64,000 nucleotides of DNA from Filosporella fistucella. Its lineage: Eukaryota; Ascomycota; Leotiomycetes; Helotiales. Positions 1 through 12,293 of this stretch are shown here, in pieces. The position numbers were made by a program, and so were the translations under genes. A model generated the notes under the pieces. That model saw nothing but the letters and a program-made list of their open reading frames with translations, made no database searches and was not told the DNA's origin. Numbering within the stretch: position 1 is the first letter of the stretch; each line of letters starts with the position of its first letter. The stretch covers positions 2,108,001 to 2,172,000 of the forward strand of contig JAQJZZ010000018.1 in assembly GCA_030077755.1 (NCBI GenBank). Direction: 5' to 3'.

Positions 1-1
1 C

Positions 2-2137
2 ACACCTGGACCTATATTTGTCTCAGAATTCCAACTTTTCTTGGCCGCTATAGATACAAAAGAAGACTTTTCGGAAGGTCTCACATTAGGTGGCAATGAC
101 CTACGCTTGAAAATTACCGTGAAGCAAGGAGGTCAGATCATGGGTGGATGGAACGAGCGTGTTTTCATTCTCCCAGTAGACAGAGATGCTGTTGCAGGTA
201 TCCCATGTTACCTCCTCATCGATCCAGTTCTCCGACCAGTCTTGGACTCACCTATTCAGCTCACGATACTGGTCGAAGAGGTACATAATGTGGATGTGAC
301 CCTTGCAGACCGCCCTCTAGGAACTTGGACCAAGGAACTCGATGCAGGCAACGCATGGGGAATCGGCGAACATAACGGAATACTGGATTCAGGGCCATTC
401 GAGCAGGTAGACAATATCAGAGTTACAGTCAAGCCTAAGTTGCCATCAAAACAATACTCTGAATTTGAAAGATGGTGGTCAGACGGTGTACACAACCGTG
501 GTACCATCGGTACCATACCTTACGAATATTATGCCGCCGCCTTCAGCGACGTAGACGAGATACCAGAGCTTCTAGATCCCTCTGATAATTTAACCCGAGA
601 GCGCTACGATAGCTGGTACAAATCCTGCGCAAAAGGTGGAAACTGTTTCGGCATGTCTCTCCAAGCCATCTACGACCGGCAAGGTATTGGACCTTACAGT
701 ATGCCATTAAACCGCTTCAAAGAATGGAACATGCTAGAGCGCGATTTCAATATGCGCAGTATGCAATTCAATAGCGCGGCCGGTCGTTCTTGGTATGCCC
801 ATCTCGCACGCTCGAATCTTCTTCGAAATCCAATGCAGACCTTCCTTGATTCCAGAGCGTCATTCGCTAAAGGAGATCAACCTGTTCTTGTCTTCGGATA
901 TACCAATGGTACACCTCCAGCTTCGAATTGCCATGCTGTTCTCCCTATAAAATGGACTCAGAATGGCAGTACATGGATAATAGACTGCCTGGATCCAGGT
1001 GAGACAGGCACGATTCATCCTATGACTATCGATGTTTCGAATCCAGCAAATAGCACTTTTTCCTATCAAGTTAGTATCCATCAGTACCACACTAAGTATC
1101 CAGAATGGTGGTTATACTACTGTCCTTTCTCCATCTACAAAGATCCACAAATTACGGATGCGAATTGGGTTAATAGCGAGTATGCTTCCAGAGATGGTGG
1201 CACTCTACTTTCCGTGGGAGCAGACTCTGAAATTGTGAGTGTGAGCGACGAAAAAGGAAATGATGTTCTTGCGTCGAGCGCTGCTGTTACTGAGAAAAGT
1301 GCAAAGGAAGAGGAATTGAAGGGCTTGTTTTTCGAGATGCATCAACCTATGAATGAAGAAGTCCTGGCTGCTTCTTTGCCAAGTACGCTCCTTTCTACTG
1401 GCCACCTGCAAGGCACAGAACAGGATTTCAATATAGTACTAAAAGGCCGAAAAGAAAATGGAAAACTGGAGTATCGATCTCAGGTTAGAGGGACACATAT
1501 AGCTATTTTGAGCTCCTATGGGTTGGGAGAGGAAATTGGGATTAGATCTCGAGTCCAGGGATTGGGGTCCACACAGTCGCTGGAGATGTCGTTTGCATTG
1601 ATGGAAGGAGGGGGAGAGGAGAATGGGAGGGAAATTACTATCATTTTGACGCAAAAGATTGGTCTCTCGAAGGATTCTGTACGTGCTACGCTCACTCTTC
1701 GGATTCTCTCTGCTACCACTTCCGCTACAAACGACACCACCTCTTCGACACCCTCCACAAACCTCAACCTATTTATGACATACACACCACTCCTGCACGC
1801 CCTCTCTCTCCTTCCTGGTCCTGCCACAGTAGTCAGCAACCTAACTCTAGCTATTACGTATAAAATCAATGACAGAAGGGACGAAACGAAGTTTAACATA
1901 TCAGATGGAGCGGGGAAAGAATGCGAGGAAATTGGAGAGGGGAAGGTGAATGGACACGGGATGAAGGAAGGCAGGGGAGTAAGAATAGAAGGCGATTGGC
2001 AGGTTCACCCCAAGAGGTTGTTTGTTGGGAGATTTGAGGCTGAAGATGTAAATGGAGAGGTAAAGAAGGATGGGACGTCGGGAGGCAACAAGAAAGAAGG
2101 GGAAAGAATGGTGATGAGGAGAATTGATGGTATCTAA
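2..2137 (+). CDS. Hypothetical protein with cysteine-peptidase-like Cys/His/Asp set, 5' end outside window
   Basis: The frame is open from base 2 with no convincing ATG, so the gene starts left of the window and about 711 C-terminal residues are visible, ending at a TAA at 2135-2137. I do not recognise a named family. A Gly-rich segment KGGNCFGMSL (Cys codon 644-646) is followed by NCHAVLPI (His codon 932-934) and WIIDCLDPG (Asp codon 983-985). This order and spacing recall papain-like or C39-like cysteine peptidases and their inactive relatives; that is inference from three motifs. The last 250 residues are Ser/Thr/Glu/Lys-rich and probably not part of the fold. No signal peptide can be judged because the N terminus is missing. 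It could equally be a non-enzymatic protein. Confidence 0.7.
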   Translation, partial: TPGPIFVSEFQLFLAAIDTKEDFSEGLTLGGNDLRLKITVKQGGQIMGGWNERVFILPVDRDAVAGIPCYLLIDPVLRPVLDSPIQLTILVEEVHNVDVTLADRPLGTWTKELDAGNAWGIGEHNGILDSGPFEQVDNIRVTVKPKLPSKQYSEFERWWSDGVHNRGTIGTIPYEYYAAAFSDVDEIPELLDPSDNLTRERYDSWYKSCAKGGNCFGMSLQAIYDRQGIGPYSMPLNRFKEWNMLERDFNMRSMQFNSAAGRSWYAHLARSNLLRNPMQTFLDSRASFAKGDQPVLVFGYTNGTPPASNCHAVLPIKWTQNGSTWIIDCLDPGETGTIHPMTIDVSNPANSTFSYQVSIHQYHTKYPEWWLYYCPFSIYKDPQITDANWVNSEYASRDGGTLLSVGADSEIVSVSDEKGNDVLASSAAVTEKSAKEEELKGLFFEMHQPMNEEVLAASLPSTLLSTGHLQGTEQDFNIVLKGRKENGKLEYRSQVRGTHIAILSSYGLGEEIGIRSRVQGLGSTQSLEMSFALMEGGGEENGREITIILTQKIGLSKDSVRATLTLRILSATTSATNDTTSSTPSTNLNLFMTYTPLLHALSLLPGPATVVSNLTLAITYKINDRRDETKFNISDGAGKECEEIGEGKVNGHGMKEGRGVRIEGDWQVHPKRLFVGRFEAEDVNGEVKKDGTSGGNKKEGERMVMRRIDGI

Positions 2138-3052
2138 GGGGTGGGTGAAGTCAGATTGCTCAGCTCAGCTAAAAGAGACGACCGAGGAAACATGGTAAAC
2201 TCAGAATCTATTGGGTATTATCAAGAGCATCTTCATATCTCACTTGCCCTAAGCTCTTTCTTTCCCCTTTCTGTCATTCACCCGACTCACCATACTTTTG
2301 CCAGCTACAAAACCATCTTGCTGGCCTTGGTGGTATCCCTCTTTATGGCCCGCCTCGTACCGCTCTTGCGTCAGCCGAACATAGATGACCTTCAGGAACG
2401 GCAAGCAACAAACATAGAAGCAATATAATCAAATGCAAAATGACAGGAAGATCAAGTAGCATTTTCAAATCGTCCCAAGAGTCGATAGACAATGAGGAAA
2501 GAATTACGACAGAGCATTGAAAACTTGCAACCTGGAAGTGTCGGTGAAGTTGCTCGAGGCTGAGAAGAAGAAGGAATCTCCCATTTGGGAGAATCTGGGA
2601 CATGGTCACGTGATGACCACCTGTCTCTTACTCCTGTGTTCCCAATTGCGAGAATAAAACAGGTAACGAAATTTCATCACACTTGGGACCTCTCAGGATA
2701 GAACTTCGTCCAATTTTGAAAGCCCAATATGGATGACTTTCGTAAATGAGAACAATAGCAGAATTTTTTCGCGGATCGGAGGAAAGTGAAAAATTCAATG
2801 GCGAGCAATGGCTGAAATATATCTCAAATTAGATTCCTAGTTGTGAAATTTAGAAATTTTCGTCGCAAATAGGTTAAAGGGAGACACTCAAATGAGAATA
2901 ATGATACAGTATAAAGTAGAGCCCAACCCGAATCTTTTCATGTAGAATCATTCAAGATAATCAACACACTTGAACAAATATACCAACCTACCAACCATTT
3001 CCCCAAACCTTCAATCTCCTAATTCACCACCCCTACCACAGCATTAAACCAA
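2138..3052. other. Intergenic, no gene supported
   Basis: No frame here combines an ATG, plausible codon use and splice signals. The short open frames begin at TTG/GTG or lie antisense to each other. The last 150 bases are C/A-rich and look like the 5' leader of the small gene that follows. Confidence 0.6.
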
Positions 3053-3364
3053 ATGTCTTCTCCTCCACCACCTCCATCTCTACAACGTTCTACCCTTATG
3101 ACAAGCACAACCAATATACCAGAGTACGTACCTCAAAACCATCTCCTCTCCCAATCCATTTCCACACCCACATACTGACCCCTCTCTTTCCCCCACAGAA
3201 CCAAACCCAATTCAACATCCACAAAAACCAAGAAGAAACTCGAGAAGGCACTAACCTTAAACGCATACCTCCATGCCCCGCCATCTATCCACGAACGACT
3301 TATGTTCGACTCGACATTTGCAAAGAAGTGTAACTTCAATATCTACACTGGTAGCGATGTGTAG
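3053..3364 (+). CDS. Small spliced protein of 78 aa, unknown function
   Basis: Exons 3053..3123 and 3199..3364 join in phase across a 75-nt intron with a perfect GTACGT donor and a polypyrimidine-CAG acceptor. The total is 237 nt, 79 codons including the TAG at 3362-3364. The predicted protein starts MSSPPPPPSLQRS and then has a basic lysine-rich stretch (STKTKKKLEKAL). It ends with a compact aromatic segment containing HERLMFDSTF and KKCNFNIYTG. No signal peptide or membrane helix is visible. The AUG is preceded by A at -3 and lies in a C/A-rich leader typical of expressed fungal genes. I do not recognise the family. It stands alone between the truncated gene at the left edge and the lectin-like gene. 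Gene reality rests on the clean splice and open frame, not on homology. Confidence 0.5.
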
Positions 3365-3867
3365 AAATAAAGGCTAGGATGGGATCGTTGAGATGTGGAG
3401 AAGATTAGGAGGGGGGAATTGGGAAAGAAAGATAAGGGGAGAGGATGCGTTTGTGATATTTTGGAGTTGATGGTACTTGGAAATATAGATTTTGCAGGGA
3501 CAATTAAACATTGAAACTCTCACTCATTTCGTTCCTTCTCTCCCTACTGCTGTCAGCTCTTGAATGATACTAAATATCTTTCTTATTCCTCTTCAAAGAC
3601 CTTTACTTGAACACAAACAAAAGGCTTCGATCTCCTTAGAGGAACAAAAAGTGAAGAAAAAGATTGTATCTGGCTAAACAGGCATCCGTCATCAACCTGT
3701 CTAGAACACAAGTTCGCATTCTCTTATCATCTTTATACCGAGTTTCGAAGCTACACATGGTAGATACATAACGAAAGCAATTTATATACATTACCCACCT
3801 CAACTCCAAACTCCAAACCCACTACTATGCTCTAACAAACTATCACCCACCTAGTCCAGTCACCCTC
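3365..3867. other. Intergenic between convergent genes
   Basis: Holds only the 3' flanks of the small gene and of the lectin-like gene, which converge here. AT-rich, with no further coding signal. Confidence 0.6.
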
Positions 3868-5282
3868 TTAATTAACAAAACTCTCCGTCCAGGTACTGCC
3901 CCCCAGACTACCCTCAACCAACTTCCCCTGTCCTCTCTGGAAAAATCGCACCTGGTCTTTCCACCCCACAGCCGTGATATCTGCACCGACGTAATCCGCC
4001 TTCGCCCAAACATGGTTTCGTCCTGGCTGCGGCGCCCAGGTAGCATTCGTGGTTTGAGAAGCGTTGTTTCCGAGAAACTCGTATATACCTTGATCGAGGC
4101 CGGTGAAGTAGACGTGTAGTTGGTCTTGGGTGCTAGAGTAAGCGGCGGCGAGGCCAGAGGTGGGGTTCCAGACTGGTACGAGTTCGCTGGTGAGAAGGGA
4201 TGCTAGATTTGTTAGACTGAAATGACATTGAGATAAGAGGATAGAAGATACGTACGGGTAGTCCAACTATCTTTGGTGAATTGCATTGTGAAGAGTTGTT
4301 GAGTGAGTAGATCTGTGTAGAATAGACAGATATTGTTGGTTGTAGAATTGACATTGACTGCCGCGATATCACTTGCGTTCAACCCTAATCCTCCGATTCT
4401 TTCGCCGGTGTTGAATCCCGAGGCATTACCTTGTAATTGGGATATATAGCCTGCATTGTCGTGATAGTATACACGCCAATCTTGAGCATCATTGACGTTG
4501 ACTGCTGCGAGACCAGTGTTGACGTTCACTGCTTTGGTAGTTGGGAGATAACAGTTTGAGATTGTGTTGCAGTTTGAAGAACCTGATGCACAGGTTATAG
4601 CCGACATGGTGATATTGTTGACACCCGATATATAAAAGAGGTTGATCATCACCACCCCCGTCTGCTCGTCCTGTTCCGCAGTCGCCGAAAGAGGAGATCC
4701 AACCTTTGGAGGAATTGACAATGCAACATTTCTTGGTGCAGCGTATGTCTTACTCCCATCTAAGCTCGTCTGTAAAGTAATTCCTCCCGTTGAATTCTGC
4801 CAAAATACATGCGTATTCCAACTCTTTCCATCCTGTAAGAAAAGTCCCGTCGTCGCGATGCTGCTTTGCGTATTGTTAGGAATAATTGAATTTAGCGCCA
4901 CTGGCTTCTGTCGAGAATGGTGGGTAGCAAATTTCCCTACAACCGCTGCCAGTATAATAACGAGTACAACACCCAACAGGATCCAGATGAGATGTCTTTT
5001 CCACCACGGCTTTTGTGGCCGATCTGGAAGCTCAACAGCAACTGCTGTATAATTCGGAGGTAACACAGCACCAGCGGGTCGAATCGCATTGTTTCTTTGT
5101 CCATTATCAAATTCCAGACCTCCTTCAGCTACCAAACATATCTTATCGTCCGGAAAATATGCCTTCGTCTCCGCCGGGGAGACAAAGGTGTGCTTTTCTT
5201 CGACGAAAGCACGTTCGCTTGGTAATTGCACAGTCGAGACAATTGGAGTATGGACAGTTGAGACTGGAGACACACCATCCAT
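3868..5282 (-). CDS. Membrane-anchored fucose-lectin-like protein
   Basis: Exons (minus strand) 4256..5282 and 3868..4202 are joined over a 53-nt intron (GTACGT donor, CTAAC branch, TAG acceptor, phase 1), giving 453 aa. Residues about 1-95 are a hydrophilic cytosolic tail. A strong transmembrane segment follows (HLIWILLGVVLVIILAAVV, about residues 97-117), with no cleavable signal peptide, so the topology is type II. The outer part has repeated blades with motifs such as DWRVYYHDNAGYI and LHVYFTGLDQGIYEFLG. These resemble the six-bladed propeller of fungal fucose-specific lectins of the Aleuria aurantia lectin type. Several N-x-S/T sites fit a secreted ectodomain. Such proteins are common in plant-associated ascomycetes; the sugar specificity here is unknown. 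An alternative frame choice at the acceptor introduces a stop, which supports the TAG used. Confidence 0.8.
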
Positions 5283-7183
5283 TTGATGTTGTCTCTGAAT
5301 ATTGTCCTGAGCCGGAGTCAGATTGTAAAGACACGCTGTAGATAATCTCGGACCGAGAGGATTGACCTGTCCAACGCCTGGTCAATAAAGCCCTGTATGT
5401 ATTGGCTAACTTAAAGACCAGTAGGACTCATCGACGTGATGAAGCAACGGCATCATGAAAGAAGAATGGAATATTTAAACTCACCATGATGAGGTTAGAT
5501 CCGAGATGGATTTGAAGAAAAGAATGGACTGGGAATACTAGAGGCTTAGCAAGTAAAGAATGTGCTATGTATTAGAAAGTAAGTCAACGCTGTGACATAT
5601 TCTTTCACAGAAGAGAACGTAAATCGACCACCAGGATAATCAAGAAGAAGGAGAAAAAGTGACAGAAGCGAGTATCAATTGATCGAGAGAATAAGATGTA
5701 TCAAGAGAAAGGTCACCGACTGCATGGTCGGACCTGACCTTGATTGCAGCGAGTAAAACCCCATGCGCATGAACATCTGATCCATCTGGGGAAAGTCAAC
5801 AGACGTGCAGCTGCAACTGTGGGACCATTGAGCTGAAAGTGATGTAGCCATAATCCAAAGTTGACCTCTCGTAGGGATTCTCCTGGATTCAGGACTGACA
5901 TAATTCTCCTTTCAGAAGAAATACCCTTGCATCTGATGTTTGAGAGCTACAAATCTCTCTGGAAGCTTTAATTCAGCAGGGAATGACTCGTATGAACAAC
6001 TCGATAAGGCTGACTGAAGTCTGGGCAAAATAAACTTTGAAAGGCTGCAAAACAGGAAATTCAAGGGTTGGTACTCGCAGTGTGCACGCGCATCTGATAT
6101 GTTGATAAAATAAAGTTTGACAGATGCCGGAGTTAAGACGGTCTCGAGTTGTTTGGGACGAGTGGGGCTTAATGCGAGACCTTGTCTTTTCCTTATACAC
6201 AGTGCATATCAAGTGATAGAAGAGGATCAATGTTTGAGAAGCCGCAGAAGTCAATCATATTTGAAGGAGAGTTGTGATTGAAGATGGCACAGATTCAGAA
6301 TGTCTCTGTCGTCAACGTTGATATTTTGTCATGGCGCGAAGGCCAGAAAACCAAGCCTGCTTGATATCCAAAGGGCGAGAGGTCTTCTGTACACAGAGAA
6401 ACTATAGGCTCTTTTTGAGCATCCAAAAGATCCGCGGCAAAAATGTTGATAGCCTGTCTGAAGTTGATGAAATGTCGTTGAATACGACAAGAAAAGAACT
6501 TCGCCTGCCATTAAGTTTGGCCAAGGCTTGGCGGACCTCGAAATCCACATCAATGCTAAATCTGAAGTATGTCTGAGCACGACACTCCAGCCTCCTGAAC
6601 ACAGACTTCCGGGCCCCGATTTCCCACTGGGTTATACAAGGCTCTTCTCCTCATCTGAGAAATTCCGTAATCGAGCGACGAAATATCGAATCCTCCTGGA
6701 GACCATTCCCGAACCCACAATTGTACAGTACACAGCCCCACGGCCACTCCGAATGACCTTGCGCAGCTCACCCAAATACATTGGTGACAGCCCGCCGGGA
6801 CTCAGGAGCCCCTTATATTAAGAGCTTCTTATAGCTCAAGCATTTTGAGGCTATAAACCATGACCCATAACCTAGAAGCATGAAATCATATACTCGAATG
6901 TTTCTTCGAATACTTTCGACGCCAGTATCAATCCTTCGCGTACCAGCATGTATTGAAACAATTCGGCAAACCCAAATTACAAACTAGCGTCATATCCAAG
7001 TGAGCGTCTGGATGTAGTTTTCATAGGCTACTTCTAGCCCGACTACCTGTAGTAGTGTGGGATACTACAGCACCCATCATCTATCATTGTCTCCTGCCTT
7101 ATAAGTGATCTAACAGTCTGTGATTCCGTCGTTGATCGGATTGTGACAACTGCCATTATGTTCGGCGTATTTTAGAACGTGCT
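5283..7183. other. 1.9-kb intergenic region, no gene supported
   Basis: Lies upstream of the minus-strand lectin-like gene and downstream of the minus-strand transcription factor gene. Short open frames on both strands (for example around 6330-6820) have no recognisable protein character or consistent splice sites. No repeat was recognised. Confidence 0.5.
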
Positions 7184-9552
7184 CTAAAAATTGTGCCATG
7201 ACTCCATGAGGGATGGGTCGTCTAGCCATGCCAGTTCTCTGGACAGCATGCTCACAGCGGGGTCGATTGCTTGGTGGTCGTTACCAGAAGTATTGGCGGT
7301 TTCTGTAGCACTCGCATCGTCCCATAACATTGGATCTGGGTCTGGGTCTGGCGGAAAGGATATGTGAGGTGACGCATGAATGTGCCTGATATTCTGGGGG
7401 TCGACGAAAGATTGGGGCGAGTCTAAAACTTCTACATATTCCATGGCTCTACGACACTCGAAGTTTGTTGGCGATGGGTTACCCGCCGGCTCCTCAATCA
7501 CGAGTTGAATGTTTGCAAGTCGTAAGGCACCTCCCAAGTAGTGTATTGCCTCATCAGCAGGATAGTAGTTATCGCGTAGCTCGTGGAGAATCTTCATGCA
7601 CTGTGTCAGTCCATTCATAGCCTCATTCCAGACTGGACCGTGGATACTGGATGATTTGATGCTCTGGATGTGGCTAACAATTGCGGGAAGCAGGATGGTG
7701 ACGGCAGTGGTGGGCAGATACCGAGTTAAATTGAGGTTGTACAGTTCTCTATGTATTCTTGTAGTTTCCAATGATGCTTCGCGAATAGTTCTGTGCGATA
7801 CTGTTTGCGAATCATTTTCTTGCAATGATGATGCAGGGATTGTTGAGAGGGCTCGAGGGCGATGCAATGTTGAGAGAGTTACCAGATATATCATATGCAG
7901 AACTGCTTGTTCAATGAATAGAGCGTTACCATCTCCGGCAAGACGGTCGGCAGTCAAAGTTGTGTGCAACATTCCCTTTGGTACACTCAGGAGCCATTGT
8001 TCAAGTTCTTTCCTGCAAGCTTCAAAGCCATCTGCATTCGCCTGGGGCAGGAGAACTTCTCGCGGAAGTGAGCTAGTATTAGGCTCTAAGCTGGCTCCGT
8101 GGTCTCGAACCTGAGGATAGTATTGAGTTTTCAGAATGTGGCCAATACAGACACAAAGCTCAGCTTTTGCGATGAACGTCTTCGCGAGCTTTATCTGGAG
8201 GGAAGTATCTTGAACGACACAGGATCTCGAAAGGGGGATCGTTAAGTTGCTCACATCAAGTTTCCGTATTTCAAAATCGTCAAGGGAAATCGTCGGTGCA
8301 GTGAATGAATCGCGGAAGTCTTCCTCAATCCTAGGTGCTCTCCTCAGTCCAAGGGCCAAGAGCCTATCTCGGGTGAGGCAGCACCACCAGACGCGATTCC
8401 AAACCTTTTGGTCTCTGACATTAAGCTCTACAATCTCAGCACGAGTGTGGAATGAAGTTGTTACCGAGATGGCAACACCCAGCCAATGCCACTCATCCTT
8501 GCCATCACTCTGAGCCTCATGCCAATAGGTCATGAGTAAAAGTGACTGGATCACTGCAAGCCTATCATCGGCTTCATAATGAAAATCATACAAAAGCTAT
8601 TTCTTTACATTAGCACCCTCCATGGCCGAGCAAAGATCATAGACACACCTTGACCTTCTGGTATAATGCTGCGCGGGCTTCTCGACGGGTGGCATATCCG
8701 GCCATTTGTAATGACATCTCATCAACATAAGCCGAGCCAGCAAACATGACCGCCTGAAAGAGCAACAAGCTGATCTTGCCTTCCCCGGACTTATCGATTC
8801 TGGACGTACAAGCCGCGGCCAAAAAGTCATGTAAGTTGATCAAAGGCAATGATGGATGTACATGATCAATATAACCTAGGAGAAGGGCATTCTTAAAATG
8901 AGTGTCAGGTAGTGTGAGAGCTCCTTCACTACGAAGGTAACGAACATCGTCTGGGTTCATGTCGTGTCGAGTTTTGATGTATCTCGGAATTGACTCATTT
9001 GAAATCTCTCGAGGACCGAGATGATTTATATCATAAGTAGAGGCGTCAAGCTCAACATACTTTGAACCAATGTCAACAAGAGCTGACCAGTGATGATCAA
9101 AAGCAGCATCAAAACGCATCGTTTCCTCAGCGTTTTCAAGGTCATCTGATTCTTCAGATGAACTGGTACAATCTGACTTTTGGACATTTCCATCCCCAAA
9201 GGAATAGTCCTGCTCGTCAGCTTCCAAGGAAGGTTGAGCTTTTGGAAGTTGCTGCTTTCTAGATAAAAAGGTTAATTGTTGTCCATGAAAGTAAGTGACT
9301 TGATGGACCATACTTTACACGCTTATCCCTCAAAACGATGCAAAGCATGCCATGCAGCTGGCATCTGCTACAAGCTTCACCTTTTTCTTGGACATCGCAT
9401 TTGATCTTCCGATTTCTGCATTCACCGCAAGCTCGGGAAGCTCTGGAAATCCGGTTTTTTTCAAGGCCTTTCCTCGTGGAATTGCTCCTTGACGTAGAGG
9501 TACCAGCTTTTTGATCGCTATTCGAGGAATTTCGATGCTGAGCGGGAAGCAT
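7184..9552 (-). CDS. Zn2Cys6 fungal-specific transcription factor, cutinase/fatty-acid regulator type
   Basis: Three exons (9314..9552, 8649..9258, 7184..8596) join over introns of 55 nt (GTATGG...CTAG) and 52 nt (GTGTGT...ATAG) in phases 2 and 0, giving 753 aa. The N terminus carries a complete binuclear zinc cluster: C42, C45, C52, C61, C64 and C71, spaced C-x2-C-x6-C-x8-C-x2-C-x6-C. A basic linker and an acidic Ser/Glu stretch follow. The middle homology region contains LLGYIDHVHPSLPLI, FQAVMFAGSAYVDE and RLAVIQSLLLMTYWHE, typical of the Fungal_trans domain. The VMFAGSA/YHE wording most resembles the CTF1-beta/FarB/AmdR branch, which controls cutinase, fatty-acid or amide use. This is a family-level recollection, so the exact target genes are unknown. 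The start is the first ATG upstream of the zinc cluster. No obvious target gene adjoins it. Confidence 0.9.
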
Positions 9553-10641
9553 GATGCTGAGATCAGTATGCGAACGCGGGGAAATTTTAAATGTGGGGAG
9601 TGTTGCTGTGGGGAATCGATTGCTGGTTGCGATAAGGGAGGTGTCCTAGAATTGAAGACCGCGCCCCATACAGTTGATGTTGGACAATGGAAGCCAGGAC
9701 CGAGATGGCTTGAATCTGTTGCTCAAGGGAGATAAAGTTGTAAAAGTACATCTCCCAAGCCATGGGACAAGTCCTAAGCCACTCAGCCAAGCCCCCATAG
9801 TCTGCCCCGGAGGTGGGGAAATAGTTCGCCGTCCAAGACGGCAGCCAAAAGTGGAATTTACCCACTGGCTGTGTCTAGCCTATTGCTAATCAAATAAATC
9901 ATAGACATGAATTTAAAATCCAAGACCTCTAAGGTATTTATCTTATCAAAGTAAGAACTGTGCCTGTGCTTGATCTATTTGTCCGTCCGTATTACTTGGC
10001 AAATTCCTTTTCAATAACGCTAACCTACGGTATGCGTATGAAGTTTCAATGAAAAGACTGAAAAATTCATCAGGAAGCTATCTTTATCGAGGCACAGATT
10101 GCTAGAATCAAATTAGATTTGAAATACTTATTGTGGAGATAATTATGCACTTTTTTTCTCCGTTCCTTCCTTCGTTCAAAATACAAAGACAGATATGTAG
10201 CTCATAGTAATTGGTACCCTTGTACGTTCTAAATCACCATTATTAACCCTCAATAAGAATTCACATACTCTTCAACTTTCGTCCTATTCACTAGCTATTC
10301 GCAAGTTTTGTTGCACATCGCAGATTTCAGTTCGCAGCGCGCCGGAGACTTTCCTTGAAAATAGGTGCAAATAACTAATCACGCCGATATCCCGCGGCCA
10401 TGACGCGATAGAGCTTGTTCCAGCAATGAGAAGATTGTTTAGAGGGTATGACGCGTTATGATAATTTAATAATTGATGGAAAGGATAATGTTGGTGAGAT
10501 ATTGATGGATTAGAGGTATTTGCTTGTGAGGTTTCAAACAGTATTTCAAAATTCTAGGAATTCCGACTTAGGAATATTCACTTTCTCCATGCTTTTCTAC
10601 TCGAAGGTCTGAATATTTTTTTCTCTCTCTACGTAACTGAT
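9553..10641. other. Intergenic, no gene supported
   Basis: Upstream region of the transcription factor gene and 3' flank of the F-box gene. AT-rich; open frames are short and unsupported. Confidence 0.55.
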
Positions 10642-12293
10642 TCAGTCAGAGTGAATACAAACCTTACAAGTCTCCCAATCCCAATTCTCCTCCACGTAAT
10701 CCTTGAAATCCCTTTCCGCCGTGACTCTAGCCTCGTGATGCGGGTGCATTGGATATTGAGCAGCTCTTAAATGTTTCAAGCCTGAAGGTAAAATACTACC
10801 TGTTTCCGGTTTGGCAGGCAACCATTGATGAGGCAACAATTTGGGAAGAAGGAGGATGAGAGGGATATCCAGTTCTTCAAGTTTTTGAAACTGCTGCAGC
10901 GAGCCAATGGGTCCATTCACATTCCAGGGACCAAGTCCATCCTCGGCTTCCCATGGGAACATAACATCTATACTTAGGACGAGGCGTTTGAGAGTGTTCT
11001 TGACTTGACTGAGCGCTTTATTCAGCTTTTTGCCATCTAGAAATTGCTGCAACAATCTATCGAACACAAGATTGCATTCGAGATCCTCGAGATTTGGTGT
11101 TGCGGCGAGGAATTGATGAAGGAGTGGCTCGTTCAAGGTACTGAATGAGAAAACAACTTTGCGAAGATTGGGCGCAATGGGTAAGGTAGATTGCCAGATA
11201 GGGTCAGGACAACAATAGAAAAGTCTCAAGCTCTGAAGCCGAGGCAACGAGAGGAAATGAGAGACTTGTTGGTCAACGTCGTAAGGATCCATTTCGTAAA
11301 TTTCTTCTCTGCTATACGGCGGAACCAATTTGGTTCCCAGGTAGTGACTTTTCTCATAAAAGTCCACTGATATTGTGACATCTTTGATACTCGTGAAAGT
11401 TGGCGACGAGGATTCCGAAAGTGCTTCAAAAATTGTATTTCCAACAGTCGAATTGTCTCGGATCCGTAAATCGATAGTTTGTAAATTACCGAATTGGTTG
11501 ATTCGGAGTAGGAGAAGACCTATCACAATATCCAAACGCCCCTTGTGCAATCCATCAAGCCAGCTTGTGTGGTTGATATGCGGAGTCTCTCGAATCATTG
11601 CTTCACATAGGGCGTACTCGGCCGGTGTGAAACCATATTCATAGACATCCAGATAGTTCCAAAATATCCCCAGACCGGATGATATGGCCAAAATGGACAT
11701 ATTTTTGATGCATGACACAAGCTCTGGCCGGCGAAGAAGAGTGCGGAGCAACAAGAAAGGCGCAGGTCCTCTATGACAAAATTCGCCAGGAAAATCGGGA
11801 GATCTCTTCCTCTTATATCCCGTGAGAAGTCCCAGATCTCGATTAGAAAAGATAGATACTAACGGTAATGAAACCTTTTCATCCGGAATCCAACGGAAAT
11901 CGGCATACAAAAATGGTTCTACCAGTTTGAGAAGACGTTTGGACAGAAATGCCAAGGCGAACAGGTCTGTCCGAAATAAAAGAAGGTTGGAATGGGATAG
12001 ATTTGGCGAATCATGCTCATTGACATAATATGCTTTGATAAATTCGAAAATAATCTTCCACAGTTCACCAGGTAATGCGTTCCAGTCAGGAACTTTGGAC
12101 TCTGAGAATGTGGACTTCCTGAGCTGACGCCTTGTCATGTTTAGATCGAAATTTCGCCCACGATGAGGCAAACCGCCGCAACTTTACACACGATCAGTAG
12201 GTATTACGATCCCGGCAATTGAAAACAATGAGCTTACCTGGCGCAAATAAGTTTGCCAGTGCTTTCAGCGACTGGATTTTCTGTAACCGCCAT
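10642..12293 (-). CDS. F-box protein with leucine-rich C-terminal part
   Basis: Exons 12238..12293 and 10642..12181 join across a 56-nt intron (GTAAGC donor, CTGAT branch, AAAG acceptor) in phase 2, giving 531 aa. The small first exon supplies an ATG and MAVTENPVAESTGKLICAS; without it the long frame has no ATG near its start. Around residue 50, VPDWNALPGELWKIIFEFIK matches the F-box consensus (LPxELxxxIFxF), which recruits Skp1 in SCF ubiquitin ligases. The rest has irregular leucine-rich segments (LPRLQSLRLFYC, APNLRKVVFSF, TPNLEDLEC, LKRLVLSIDV) fitting a degenerate LRR substrate-binding arm. A CASCGG motif at the exon junction leaves two cysteines close together, but there is no complete zinc ligand set. 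Such F-box proteins are numerous in Pezizomycotina and the substrate is unknown. Confidence 0.82.

Noticed and set aside
6329..6821. Several 70-100 codon frames on both strands
   Set aside because: Mutually overlapping, mixed composition, no motif.
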